Under the pieces are notes generated by a model. It saw only the letters and a program-made list of their open reading frames with translations. It made no database searches and was not told the DNA's origin. DNA of 43,709 nt from Bacteroidales bacterium (lineage in GTDB: Bacteria > Bacteroidota > Bacteroidia > Bacteroidales > Paludibacteraceae), in assembly GCA_900769555.1 (NCBI GenBank), contig CAAGHA010000148.1, positions 1 to 43,709 of the forward strand, in the 5' to 3' direction. Shown here piece after piece: positions 9,555-18,190 of the stretch. The translations under genes were made by a program, and so were the position numbers. Numbering within the stretch: position 1 is the stretch's first letter; each line of letters begins with the position of its first letter.

Positions 9555-12545
9555 ATGCAACAAGTAGAAAAAACAATACAGCTTTTAGAAGCACGTATAA
9601 TACAAAAAAGAATCCCCATCGACGGTATTTACAGGAAAGAATGTTCTTATAAAAAAGGGAGCATTCTTCCTCCCGTCGATAGCACTTGGGAGCCGTTTAA
9701 CAACGGTTCCCAGTGGGGGGAAAAACGAGATACACATTGTTGGTTTTTCACGAAGGTGAAAGTGCCTCAGGAATTGAGAAAGGGCAATGTGAGAATTTCC
9801 GTAAAAACCGATAAGAAAGGCTGGGATGCTGAAAATCCTCAATTTCTTGCGTATATTGACGGGGAATGTATTCAAGGATTAGATTTGAATCATACGTCCA
9901 TAACATTGCCTAAAAACGAAGAATTTGAGTTGTATTTATATGCATACAGTGGTACGCCTGCAACGGATGGCAATAACGATAAATTTGCAAGCACATTAGA
10001 GATTGCTTTTGAAATCGTGGATGAAGCCGTGCAGTCATTGTATTATGATATAAGCGTACCAGCAGATATTGCAAAATATTTGGAAATCGATTCGGCGCAA
10101 TATGCAGAGCTTAGTGCAATTTTGCATGAGGCTTGTGATTGTTTACGCTTTTTTGGGGTTACAGACGAAGTATATCGTGCATCTATAGAAAAAGCGGCCG
10201 TATATTTACAGGAAAAATTATATTCGAAAGCGTGGAATACGGACGATATTAAAATTGCTTGTATTGGGCATACGCATATAGATATTGCTTGGAAGTGGAC
10301 GATTGCACAAGCGCGTGAAAAGGCACAGCGTTCGTTTGCGACAGAGGTGGCTCTGTTAAAGAAAAATGATGATTTTAGATTTATGTCATCACAGGCATAT
10401 CTTTATGAAGCAGTAAAAGAAGAATGTCCTCAATTGTACGAGGAAATTCGCCAGTTGGTAAAGGCAAAAAAATGGGAAGTAGAAGGTGCTGCGTGGTTGG
10501 AATTTGATGCGAATGTTCCATGTGGTGAGAGCCTTGTACGACAAATTGTATATGGTAAAAAATTCTTCCAAGAAGAATTTGGGGTAGATACAAAAGTTTT
10601 ATGGTTGCCAGACGTGTTTGGCTATTCTGCGGCATTACCGCAAATTTTAAAAAAAGCTGGCGTAGACAAGTTTGTTACGTCAAAAATTAGTTGGAATGAT
10701 ACCAACCGTTTGCCGAATGACATGTTTAATTGGAAAGGGATAGATGGAAGTGAGGTATTGGCTTATTTCATTTCTACAACGCCTAAGCGTCGAGGGTTAC
10801 CTGTAATTTGTGGGACGGGCTACGTTAGTTTTGCTTCTCCTGCTGATATTGCGGGGACATATGAAAGGTTTAATCCGAAAAATATTGCTTCGGAATTATT
10901 GTGCTGTTATGGGCATGGCGACGGCGGTGGTGGGGTAACACAAGGCATGATTGAAAAAGTAAGACGTATGTCGAAAGGTTTGCCTGGTTGTCCTACTACG
11001 GAAATGAAGACGGTTACACAGGCTTTTGAGGATATGCAAAGAAAAAATGAGGGTAAGGTAATTCCTTCTTGGGTAGGTGAGCTTTACTTGGAATTCCATA
11101 GAGGAACTTATACAACGCGTGCCTTGAATAAGAAGTATAATCGACTTTGTGAAGAGGAATTAAAACGTGCTGAATGGCTTTGTACATTGGCACATGTAGA
11201 ATATGGAGCTGAATATCCACAGGAACGATTGGAAAGATTGTGGAAAGAAGTTTTGTTATATCAATTCCATGATATTTTGCCAGGTTCTTCTATACGTGAA
11301 GTGTACGAAGATACGGATATAGGTTATGAAAGAGTATTATCGGAAGTAAAAATGATTATTTCCGAAGCAACAGAGGCAATTGTAAAAGATATAAAAGCAG
11401 ATGAGTTCATCAGCTTAAATCCTACTTCGTTAGAGATAAATGGAATACCTTCGAAAGGGTATAAAATTATGTCCACTCCAGAAGTTCAAGGATTAACTAC
11501 CATTCATTCTACTGAGAATATCATCGAGAATAAATGGTATAAAGTTGTGTTTAATACTTCTGGGCAAATTGAGGAGCTGATTTACAAGCCGCAAAACCGA
11601 AGTGTTTTGAAATCAAATGCGAAAGGTAATGTTTTGATGGCATATGAAGATATGCCGTTGGAATATGACGCATGGAATATAGATGCGGATTATATTCAGA
11701 AAGGAACAGAAGTCGATTGCTTGTTATCTAAAGAAAGTATTCATGAAAAGGAACGTAGTGGTTACTGTTTTCAATGGAAACTTGGAGATTCCATCATTAA
11801 ACAAACAATTTGGTTGTATGAAAATATTGATCGAATTGATTTTGATACAGAGGTGGATTGGCAAGCAGAACATATATTGTTAAAAGCATTGTTTCCCGTT
11901 GAAGTTAATACCGACCATGCAGTATATGAAATACAGTTTGGTACAGTATCGCGTAGTACGCATAATAATACAAGCTGGGATGAAGCACAGTTTGAAGTGC
12001 CTGCACAAAGATTTTGTTATTTGAAAGAAAATGGTTTTGGCGTTGCATTGTTGAACGATTGCAAGTATGGTTATGCAGCTAAAAATAACGTAATGTCTCT
12101 TTCCTTGTTGCGTTCTACGGCGGATCCGTTCCAATGGGCGGATAAAGGTAAGCACTCGTTTAAGTATTCAATATATTGCGGTGGCGATAACTTTGAGGTG
12201 AAAACCTTAAAGCATGCCGAGCAGATAAACAAACCGATGAGTATATTGAAAGGGACGGGGGAAGTTACTCAAAAAACAGAGTATTCTTTAGTATCCTGCG
12301 ATGCAGAAAATGTAGTCATTGATACGGTTAAGTTGGCTGAGAATGGTAAGGATATTGTAATACGAATGTATGAAGCAACGAATAGAAGAACAAATTGTGT
12401 ATTAAGTTTTGGATTTGCAGTAAAAGATGTATGGAAGGCAGACTTAATGGAAAATGAGCAAGAGAAATTAAGGGTGCGTGAAAATAAGATGAATTTGCAA
12501 GTGAATCCATTTGAAATTGTAACATTAGTGATTAAGAGGGAATGA
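9555..12545 (+). CDS. Alpha-mannosidase, glycoside hydrolase family 38
   Basis: A 996-aa GH38 retaining alpha-mannosidase. Visible family hallmarks are the zinc-binding GHTHIDIAWKW (H239, H241, D243), the nucleophile segment WLPDVFGYSAALPQ with D353, and the second metal motif HGDGGGG near residue 454. ELYLEFHRGTYTTR and the long beta-rich C-terminal domain are also typical. There is no signal peptide, so it should act in the cytoplasm on imported oligosaccharides, removing alpha-linked mannose. The length is normal for bacterial members. The start is 2 nt after the preceding stop and the next gene begins one base after its own stop, implying translational coupling. A broken second GH38 start is present at 31,121. 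Confidence 0.95.
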   Translation: MQQVEKTIQLLEARIIQKRIPIDGIYRKECSYKKGSILPPVDSTWEPFNNGSQWGEKRDTHCWFFTKVKVPQELRKGNVRISVKTDKKGWDAENPQFLAYIDGECIQGLDLNHTSITLPKNEEFELYLYAYSGTPATDGNNDKFASTLEIAFEIVDEAVQSLYYDISVPADIAKYLEIDSAQYAELSAILHEACDCLRFFGVTDEVYRASIEKAAVYLQEKLYSKAWNTDDIKIACIGHTHIDIAWKWTIAQAREKAQRSFATEVALLKKNDDFRFMSSQAYLYEAVKEECPQLYEEIRQLVKAKKWEVEGAAWLEFDANVPCGESLVRQIVYGKKFFQEEFGVDTKVLWLPDVFGYSAALPQILKKAGVDKFVTSKISWNDTNRLPNDMFNWKGIDGSEVLAYFISTTPKRRGLPVICGTGYVSFASPADIAGTYERFNPKNIASELLCCYGHGDGGGGVTQGMIEKVRRMSKGLPGCPTTEMKTVTQAFEDMQRKNEGKVIPSWVGELYLEFHRGTYTTRALNKKYNRLCEEELKRAEWLCTLAHVEYGAEYPQERLERLWKEVLLYQFHDILPGSSIREVYEDTDIGYERVLSEVKMIISEATEAIVKDIKADEFISLNPTSLEINGIPSKGYKIMSTPEVQGLTTIHSTENIIENKWYKVVFNTSGQIEELIYKPQNRSVLKSNAKGNVLMAYEDMPLEYDAWNIDADYIQKGTEVDCLLSKESIHEKERSGYCFQWKLGDSIIKQTIWLYENIDRIDFDTEVDWQAEHILLKALFPVEVNTDHAVYEIQFGTVSRSTHNNTSWDEAQFEVPAQRFCYLKENGFGVALLNDCKYGYAAKNNVMSLSLLRSTADPFQWADKGKHSFKYSIYCGGDNFEVKTLKHAEQINKPMSILKGTGEVTQKTEYSLVSCDAENVVIDTVKLAENGKDIVIRMYEATNRRTNCVLSFGFAVKDVWKADLMENEQEKLRVRENKMNLQVNPFEIVTLVIKRE

Positions 12546-12546
12546 A

Positions 12547-14238
12547 ATGAATTTTGATTTTTCGAGATATCCGTATTTGAATGAATTTGACGATATGCCC
12601 AAAGAGAATTTAGAATATCAGGCGGTGTATCCGAATAATTACAAAGAAGGGCAAGAGTATCAATTAAATTCTAAAAATTCAGAAATCTTATTGGACTTTT
12701 CGGAAGAAAGAGTTGGATTCTTTCGTTTTTCAGCCATAGGTACAGGTAAGATTCGTGTTGATTATGGTGAAAAACTTGGAGAAATCTATAATCGTGACGA
12801 CGACTACTTGCCTGATTGGTATGAAACACCCTATGACGAATTTGTTATAGACAGTCCATATTCTGAATTTTACTCATCAAAAGGTCGTCGAGCGTGCCGT
12901 TATATTCGTATCAAAGTAGAGGGCGACATAACAGTAAAGAAGATTGTGTTCATCAATGTATATAGCAAAAATCCCTATAACGGAAGTTTTTGCTGCTCTG
13001 ATGAAAAGCTGAATAATATTTACGATTTATGTAAACGCACAACGTTGCTTTGTATGCAGGATTATTTTGAAGATGGCATCAAACGTGACGGCTTATTATG
13101 GATTGGTGACGCAAGAATACAAATGCAGTGTAACTATTCACTTTTTGGTAATGTGGATTTGGTGAAACGCTCCATTATGTATTTTGCTCGTTCTATGAGA
13201 GAAGATGGTTGGATTCCGACCAATGCGACAATTGGTGGGGCGCATAAACATCCTGATAAGATTGAATACATGTTTGATTTTGTCGGTGGCAAAACAGTAG
13301 AAAGAACGCCTGAATTTTTTGAAGGATGCGGCGAGATTTATTACTTGACCTATTGTGCAGATTTTGTAGCGCTTTTATGGGAATTTTATGTCTATACAGG
13401 TGATAAACAGTTTGTAAAAAGAATATTGCCTTATACAGATAAAGTAGTAAAACGCATTTGCGAAATAGATAGGTTTGACATAGAGGGTAAATTGATGCCC
13501 AGGACACATTATCCCAATAGAGAATATGTAGATAATTTATGTGATCATGGTTCATATTACTGTGCGTTAGTATATGCGTTGAAACTGTATCATAATCTCT
13601 ACGAAGCATTGAATTTGGATTCTACAAAATTACAAAAATATATTGCTGATTTTTCCGAAGCGGCAAATAAATTTCTCGACAATGAAAAATGCATGTGGAG
13701 ACAGTGGAAAGAACCCGAAAAGGTGTATGTGCCGACAGCTCAGTCGTTTGCTTATATGGCAGGATTGTGTAATGCAGAAGAATATAAAAATGCCTTGTAT
13801 ATTATGAAAAATGCTCCTACCACTACGGCATATCCCGAAACTGGGTTGGCGAAATATTGGTTCTTAAAGGGTATTTTTGATGCTGGATTTGTTGATAGCG
13901 GAATTGAAGCAGTCAAGATAATGTATGATGTTTTATTGAATACAGATGCCACAACGTGTTTCGAGCGTTGGGATCACGAGTATATGGAAGATAGCAAAGA
14001 TGATATCAGTTTGAGCGCTTGTCATGGCTGGTCAGCGGGTGTAGCTCCGTTATTGACAGAATATGTGCTTGGTGTCAAGGCGGTTGAACCTTCTTACAAA
14101 AAAGTAAAAATTTGTCCTAATCTTTGTGGGATGGATTTTGTTGAAGGTGAAGTTCCTACAATTTATGGTACAATTTACGTAAAAGCTACTAAAAATGGTG
14201 TGGAATATCGCGTACCCGAAGGCGTAGAGGTTGTTTAA
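12547..14238 (+). CDS. GH78-like alpha-L-rhamnosidase
   Basis: A 563-aa six-hairpin glycosidase of the alpha-L-rhamnosidase type. An N-terminal beta domain (residues ~1-145, ending in the RRACRYIRIKVEG segment typical of these enzymes) precedes an alpha/alpha barrel. The barrel carries GIKRDGLLWIGDARIQ, equivalent to the GH78 catalytic segment, with D181 and D188. The C-terminal part has CFERWDHEY and SLSACHGWSAGVAPLL, matching the GH78 tail. It is shorter than multidomain GH78 proteins and has no signal peptide, so it should act in the cytoplasm. Its start almost overlaps the stop of the GH38 gene. Substrate specificity for L-rhamnose is a family-level inference; related six-hairpin enzymes with other specificities are possible. 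Confidence 0.8.
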   Translation: MNFDFSRYPYLNEFDDMPKENLEYQAVYPNNYKEGQEYQLNSKNSEILLDFSEERVGFFRFSAIGTGKIRVDYGEKLGEIYNRDDDYLPDWYETPYDEFVIDSPYSEFYSSKGRRACRYIRIKVEGDITVKKIVFINVYSKNPYNGSFCCSDEKLNNIYDLCKRTTLLCMQDYFEDGIKRDGLLWIGDARIQMQCNYSLFGNVDLVKRSIMYFARSMREDGWIPTNATIGGAHKHPDKIEYMFDFVGGKTVERTPEFFEGCGEIYYLTYCADFVALLWEFYVYTGDKQFVKRILPYTDKVVKRICEIDRFDIEGKLMPRTHYPNREYVDNLCDHGSYYCALVYALKLYHNLYEALNLDSTKLQKYIADFSEAANKFLDNEKCMWRQWKEPEKVYVPTAQSFAYMAGLCNAEEYKNALYIMKNAPTTTAYPETGLAKYWFLKGIFDAGFVDSGIEAVKIMYDVLLNTDATTCFERWDHEYMEDSKDDISLSACHGWSAGVAPLLTEYVLGVKAVEPSYKKVKICPNLCGMDFVEGEVPTIYGTIYVKATKNGVEYRVPEGVEVV

Positions 14239-14268
14239 GAGCTTATAGGCCTCAAAAGGAGAAATAAT

Positions 14269-15561
14269 ATGAAAAAACAAAATTGGACCAAGAAAAGAAA
14301 TGACTTAAAAAATAAAATTCGTTTATTGGCATTCACGCCGCCATATCCCTCGTTAAAGGGGTATCAGGACTATGCGGCTTGTGGTTTTGACATCGCATTG
14401 ATTGATCCGATAGGTAATTTCGGCTCGCCGGAGTCATTGAAACCATTTGAATATTGCGAACAGGTTGGTATTGTAGGGGTGCCTATGAGTGTTGGTTGGG
14501 ATGATCCCCAATCTCCGACGACATACGTTCAATTTCCTCGTCCTTATGATAAGACGGATTATAGTAAAATTAATAGTTTTTATGGTGTTTATCTTTGGGA
14601 TGAGCCTAATATGCAATATTGGCCTATATTGAGAAACAATATTCATACTTTCCAAGAAATTTATCCCGACCATACGCCCATTATCAATATAACTGTTTGT
14701 TATGCTGCAAAGGAATTATTGGCGGAATATCCTTTGGATGAAGAGGGCTATGGTCATGATTGTGTACGCGCAACGGCACGAAAATATTGTGAGGAAATAT
14801 TGGATGAGATAAAGGGCGAACGAATTTTAATGTTCGATTATTATCCTTTGAATATTGGCCCTGATGGTAATGAGCTGATACACGATTATCTTTGGGGATA
14901 TGACGAGTTGGCGGTACTCGCACGAGATCGTGGCTATTCGTTGTTTAGTTTTGTGCAAACAACAGGTTTAGGAGAATCTGAATTTGGTCATGGCAGACCA
15001 TTGACCTCGCCTGCTGATTACCGTTTTCAGTGTATGATAGCTTTGGCTTATGGCTGTGTGGGGATTGGTAGTTTCTGTTATCAATCGTTTTTCAAACCTG
15101 AAATGGCTTTGGCTGATTTAGAAGAGTTGCAACCTACATATTTTCTTGTTCAAAAGGTTAATCGCGAGATTAACAAATTTTCCAAGACATATATGAAATA
15201 TAAATGGAAAAAAGCGGGCTTAAATATAACGAAAACGCCTTTTAAATATTCGTTGACAACCTTGAAGAGAATGATATACAACGAATGTGATTACAGGGAT
15301 ATTGAAGTAAAGAGTTTGCGTTACGATACAGTTATTGGTGAATTTGAGAAAAAAGATGGCAAGGGTAGTGCATATATGCTTGTAAACTATATCGAGCCTT
15401 CGGATAAGAAAAAGAACCATATTGTATTGCAGTTGAAGAAGGATGTTAAGCAAGTAAAAGTATGGCAACGTGGCAACTGTCGTATTAAAACCGTGGAAAA
15501 TGGTCAAATAGAATTGATACTTTCAACTGGTGAAGGTGCGTTTATCGAGATAAAGGATTAA
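14269..15561 (+). CDS. Putative TIM-barrel glycoside hydrolase, unassigned family
   Basis: A 430-aa cytoplasmic protein (no signal peptide) preceded by AAAGGAG. The pattern of strands and helices in residues ~15-330 fits a TIM barrel. GVYLWDEPNMQYWP near residue 105 resembles the strand-end acid of clan GH-A enzymes, and MFDYYPLNIGPDG near 185 has further acidic and aromatic residues of a sugar-binding cleft. Residues ~345-430 form a small beta domain, as in many GH C-termini. I cannot place it in a numbered family. Its position at the end of the mannosidase-rhamnosidase run suggests it cuts the remaining backbone or another side sugar. An enzymatically inactive homologue is possible. Confidence 0.65.
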   Translation: MKKQNWTKKRNDLKNKIRLLAFTPPYPSLKGYQDYAACGFDIALIDPIGNFGSPESLKPFEYCEQVGIVGVPMSVGWDDPQSPTTYVQFPRPYDKTDYSKINSFYGVYLWDEPNMQYWPILRNNIHTFQEIYPDHTPIINITVCYAAKELLAEYPLDEEGYGHDCVRATARKYCEEILDEIKGERILMFDYYPLNIGPDGNELIHDYLWGYDELAVLARDRGYSLFSFVQTTGLGESEFGHGRPLTSPADYRFQCMIALAYGCVGIGSFCYQSFFKPEMALADLEELQPTYFLVQKVNREINKFSKTYMKYKWKKAGLNITKTPFKYSLTTLKRMIYNECDYRDIEVKSLRYDTVIGEFEKKDGKGSAYMLVNYIEPSDKKKNHIVLQLKKDVKQVKVWQRGNCRIKTVENGQIELILSTGEGAFIEIKD

Positions 15562-15577
15562 AGGAGAAATGCAGATT

Positions 15578-18073
15578 ATGAAGAAAAAAATAATAATTTG
15601 TGCAAGTCTGGCGATGGCGTTGAGTGCGGCGTTGAGCGGTATAGCAACGTTAAATGCATCTGCTGCATCATTGAACGCTGACGGTTGGGAATTGCGTGAA
15701 GACGGTTATTATTATGAAGTAAATCCTCCCGTAACGGATTTGTTTGGTTATGAACAACCAGCAACGGATTCTCCTGCATGTCATATGTATGTATTGGACT
15801 ATACAGGTTCAATGGAATCAGGCAACTTTTCTGCATCGAAACGTGAGCAGTTGGGTTTACATAATGGTACGATTTCTACCTCGCAGGCAATTTATGCACA
15901 ATACGATTCATGGGGAGTAGATTACTTCCGCCAAGGCAGTGAGAATAATCAACATCTTGAAGATTATCGTCACATGGATTTTACGTTCATGGTAGATTTT
16001 ACCAATTTGGATGGCGGTTATATCAAATATAGAAACCATTCTACTTTGATTTCGATAGATTTGACTGGAAACCAAATAATTGTTGAAGAAAAACAAGCCT
16101 CGAATCTCACAAATTATCAGACTTGGTCTAATATGCATACCGAGTTTATTCCCTTCGATGGGCTGAATGATTTGACGGGTTGGCAGCAAGTAACAATTTT
16201 GATTGAAGACCGTGTTGAATCGTCTAAATCCGAAATTACGAGAAATAATAATAAAGGTGCACAAGTAACAGTTACGATTGGCGAAAATAGCATTACGGAT
16301 ACCATTGAAAAAATGGGTTACTATTTCGGTGTTTATGGTATTGAAAACCATACGAATACGGATTTACCTTTGAAGAGTACGGAAGATTATTTCCAAGTTT
16401 CCTTTGATACGGATGACGGTGATGTTATTGCTTCTGTTTCGAAAAAAGAAGGGACAGTGCTTGGTGCACTTCCTACGCCTAATAAAGGTGCGTACAATTT
16501 CTTGGGCTGGTATACGACAGAAGACTTCCAGAAAGGGACTGAATGTTCCGAAACTATGGAAGTTACAAGTGATATGACCTTGTATGCAAAATGGTTAAAA
16601 CCTAGCGATATAAATGCAGACGGTTGGGTTCTTTGCGATGATTACTATTATCATGCTGCACATTTAAATTATAAGGATATTTTTGATATTCAAAAAGATA
16701 ATGGAACGGCAGTATATCAATGGTATCAGCTTGAAACAGAAGGTACGTTTGGGGCGCAGGGTTTCCAAGTACTTTCTCGTCAGAATTTTAATGAAGAATC
16801 TAATGTATTGCAGAAAGGGAAAATGATTTTCTCTCAATCGAATGAAAGTATCGATTATCTTTTGACAAATTCCACGTGGGTATCGATTTATCCTTCTCAA
16901 TTTGTTGATTTTGACTTTGCATTTGAAATAGATTTTTCGCCGATTACGTCTGGTACTCTCAAATATGTAAACGACAATATCTATATCACGCTGGATTTTA
17001 GCAATGATATGATTATTATTGAAAATCGTGAAGCGGTTATGTCATATGAGGATTGGTCTTGGCCGAACCCTATTGAAAAATACGAGCTTCCTTTTGAGGG
17101 TTTGAGCGCGCTTACAGGCAGGAAAGAAGTTCGACTGATGATAGACGAACGTGTAAAAACTACTCGCGATGAAATGACGCGTGATGGCAATAGCGGTGCG
17201 GTGGTAACCGTTTCTATTGATGGTAAAACAGTAACGCAGGCTTTGGGTAAGCTTGGTTATTATGCAGGTGGTTTGGGCTTTATCAATAACACGAATGCGG
17301 ATATTAACTTCTACACAGTTAAAACTAAATTGATTAAAGAACAAATTACAGGTTATCTGTCGGAAGATGATTATTCCATCAATACATGGGCAACTATTTC
17401 TGCTTATGTACAAGAAGCAGTTTCTGCGGTTGATTCCATGCAAAGAAAAGAATTGGATAACTATTACAAGACTGTAGCCGCTAACTTGTTGAAATATCCC
17501 ACTGCAAATGATGAAGCTTTGAAGGCAAAGGCGGAATCGGACGCATTGACAAATATTGCAAACAATTACAAGCAAGCAGATTACGATGCGGATAATTGGA
17601 ATAGTTTGCAGGCATTGATTAGTGAATACACAGCAAAATTTGTGGCGGCTACTTATGCGGATGAAGTGGAAGAGCTTTATGCCGAATTCATTCAAAAAGC
17701 AAATCCCTACTTTACGATTGCTGATACCCAAGAAAAAGAAGCTTTAATTGCAGAATTGAATGCGTACGGGAATGAGAGCGATTATTCCAAGGCTGATTGG
17801 GCTGAAATTTGCGATATCAAAAAAGAATATATCGAATATATCAACAAAGCTCCTTCCGTTTGGGATGTTCGTCAATTGGTAAATGCTGCAAAAGCGGATA
17901 TTGACTCCTTCAAACAGCCTCGTCCCGAAGTGGATAGTTCTTCTAATAACGTAGGGGATACAAGCTCGGATAGAGACGGTTGTTTTGGTTCTATCGGTGG
18001 TATGGACATCGTTGGTTGTGTGACTTTGGCAGGAATGATTTTTGGCTTTAAGAAGCGTAAAAATGACGAATGA
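15578..18073 (+). CDS. Surface protein with jelly-roll, InlB-type and helical repeats and a Cys C-terminal sorting tail
   Basis: About 831 aa. The ATG at 15578 is preferred; the in-frame ATG at 15569 lies only 2 nt from AAGGAG. Order: signal peptide ending NASAAS; two beta modules of about 290 aa that begin with GW-x-L-x-x-D-x-YYY; an InlB/Flg_new-like repeat (GWYTTEDFQKGTECSE) between them; three FIVAR-like helical modules (each with D-Y/D-x-W motifs) from residue ~590; a Ser/Asn spacer. The C-terminus is GCFGSIGG (C802), a hydrophobic segment and KKRKNDE, which looks like a sorting or membrane-anchor tag and has no LPXTG. It is paralogous to the next gene. A glycan-binding or adhesion role is inferred. 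It is probably the last gene of unit 1, although no terminator is visible after it. Confidence 0.82.
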   Translation: MKKKIIICASLAMALSAALSGIATLNASAASLNADGWELREDGYYYEVNPPVTDLFGYEQPATDSPACHMYVLDYTGSMESGNFSASKREQLGLHNGTISTSQAIYAQYDSWGVDYFRQGSENNQHLEDYRHMDFTFMVDFTNLDGGYIKYRNHSTLISIDLTGNQIIVEEKQASNLTNYQTWSNMHTEFIPFDGLNDLTGWQQVTILIEDRVESSKSEITRNNNKGAQVTVTIGENSITDTIEKMGYYFGVYGIENHTNTDLPLKSTEDYFQVSFDTDDGDVIASVSKKEGTVLGALPTPNKGAYNFLGWYTTEDFQKGTECSETMEVTSDMTLYAKWLKPSDINADGWVLCDDYYYHAAHLNYKDIFDIQKDNGTAVYQWYQLETEGTFGAQGFQVLSRQNFNEESNVLQKGKMIFSQSNESIDYLLTNSTWVSIYPSQFVDFDFAFEIDFSPITSGTLKYVNDNIYITLDFSNDMIIIENREAVMSYEDWSWPNPIEKYELPFEGLSALTGRKEVRLMIDERVKTTRDEMTRDGNSGAVVTVSIDGKTVTQALGKLGYYAGGLGFINNTNADINFYTVKTKLIKEQITGYLSEDDYSINTWATISAYVQEAVSAVDSMQRKELDNYYKTVAANLLKYPTANDEALKAKAESDALTNIANNYKQADYDADNWNSLQALISEYTAKFVAATYADEVEELYAEFIQKANPYFTIADTQEKEALIAELNAYGNESDYSKADWAEICDIKKEYIEYINKAPSVWDVRQLVNAAKADIDSFKQPRPEVDSSSNNVGDTSSDRDGCFGSIGGMDIVGCVTLAGMIFGFKKRKNDE

Positions 18074-18083
18074 GCCAAAGCAT

Positions 18084-18145
18084 GTCAATGTAGAGCAGAA
18101 AAAAGTCAAAATTAGTCTTGTTTTTTACAAAAAAACAAGTATAAT
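18084..18145 (+). promoter_or_regulatory. Promoter and shared upstream block of glycan unit 2
   Basis: The -35 TTGTTT (18118-18123) and -10 TATAAT (18140-18145) are 16 bp apart. GTCAATG at 18084 and GTCAA at 18105 are 21 bp apart, and AGTC directly precedes the -35. The first GTCAA-to-AGTCTTGTTTTTTA architecture matches 194-240 closely, including GTCAATG-C/T-AGAGCA. The shared layout implies common control of the importer operon and of the large surface protein at 18,191. A weaker GTCAA-plus-AGCCTT resemblance lies at 22,910 ahead of the oxidoreductase gene. Confidence 0.7.
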
Positions 18146-18190
18146 TATATATAAACACGAATGTGTAAATGAATAAGGAGATGTAGGAAA

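Noticed and set aside
17042..17731. 229-codon minus-strand open frame opposite the 831-aa surface protein
   Set aside because: Antisense to a well-supported gene, no promoter or ribosome site, no recognisable domain.
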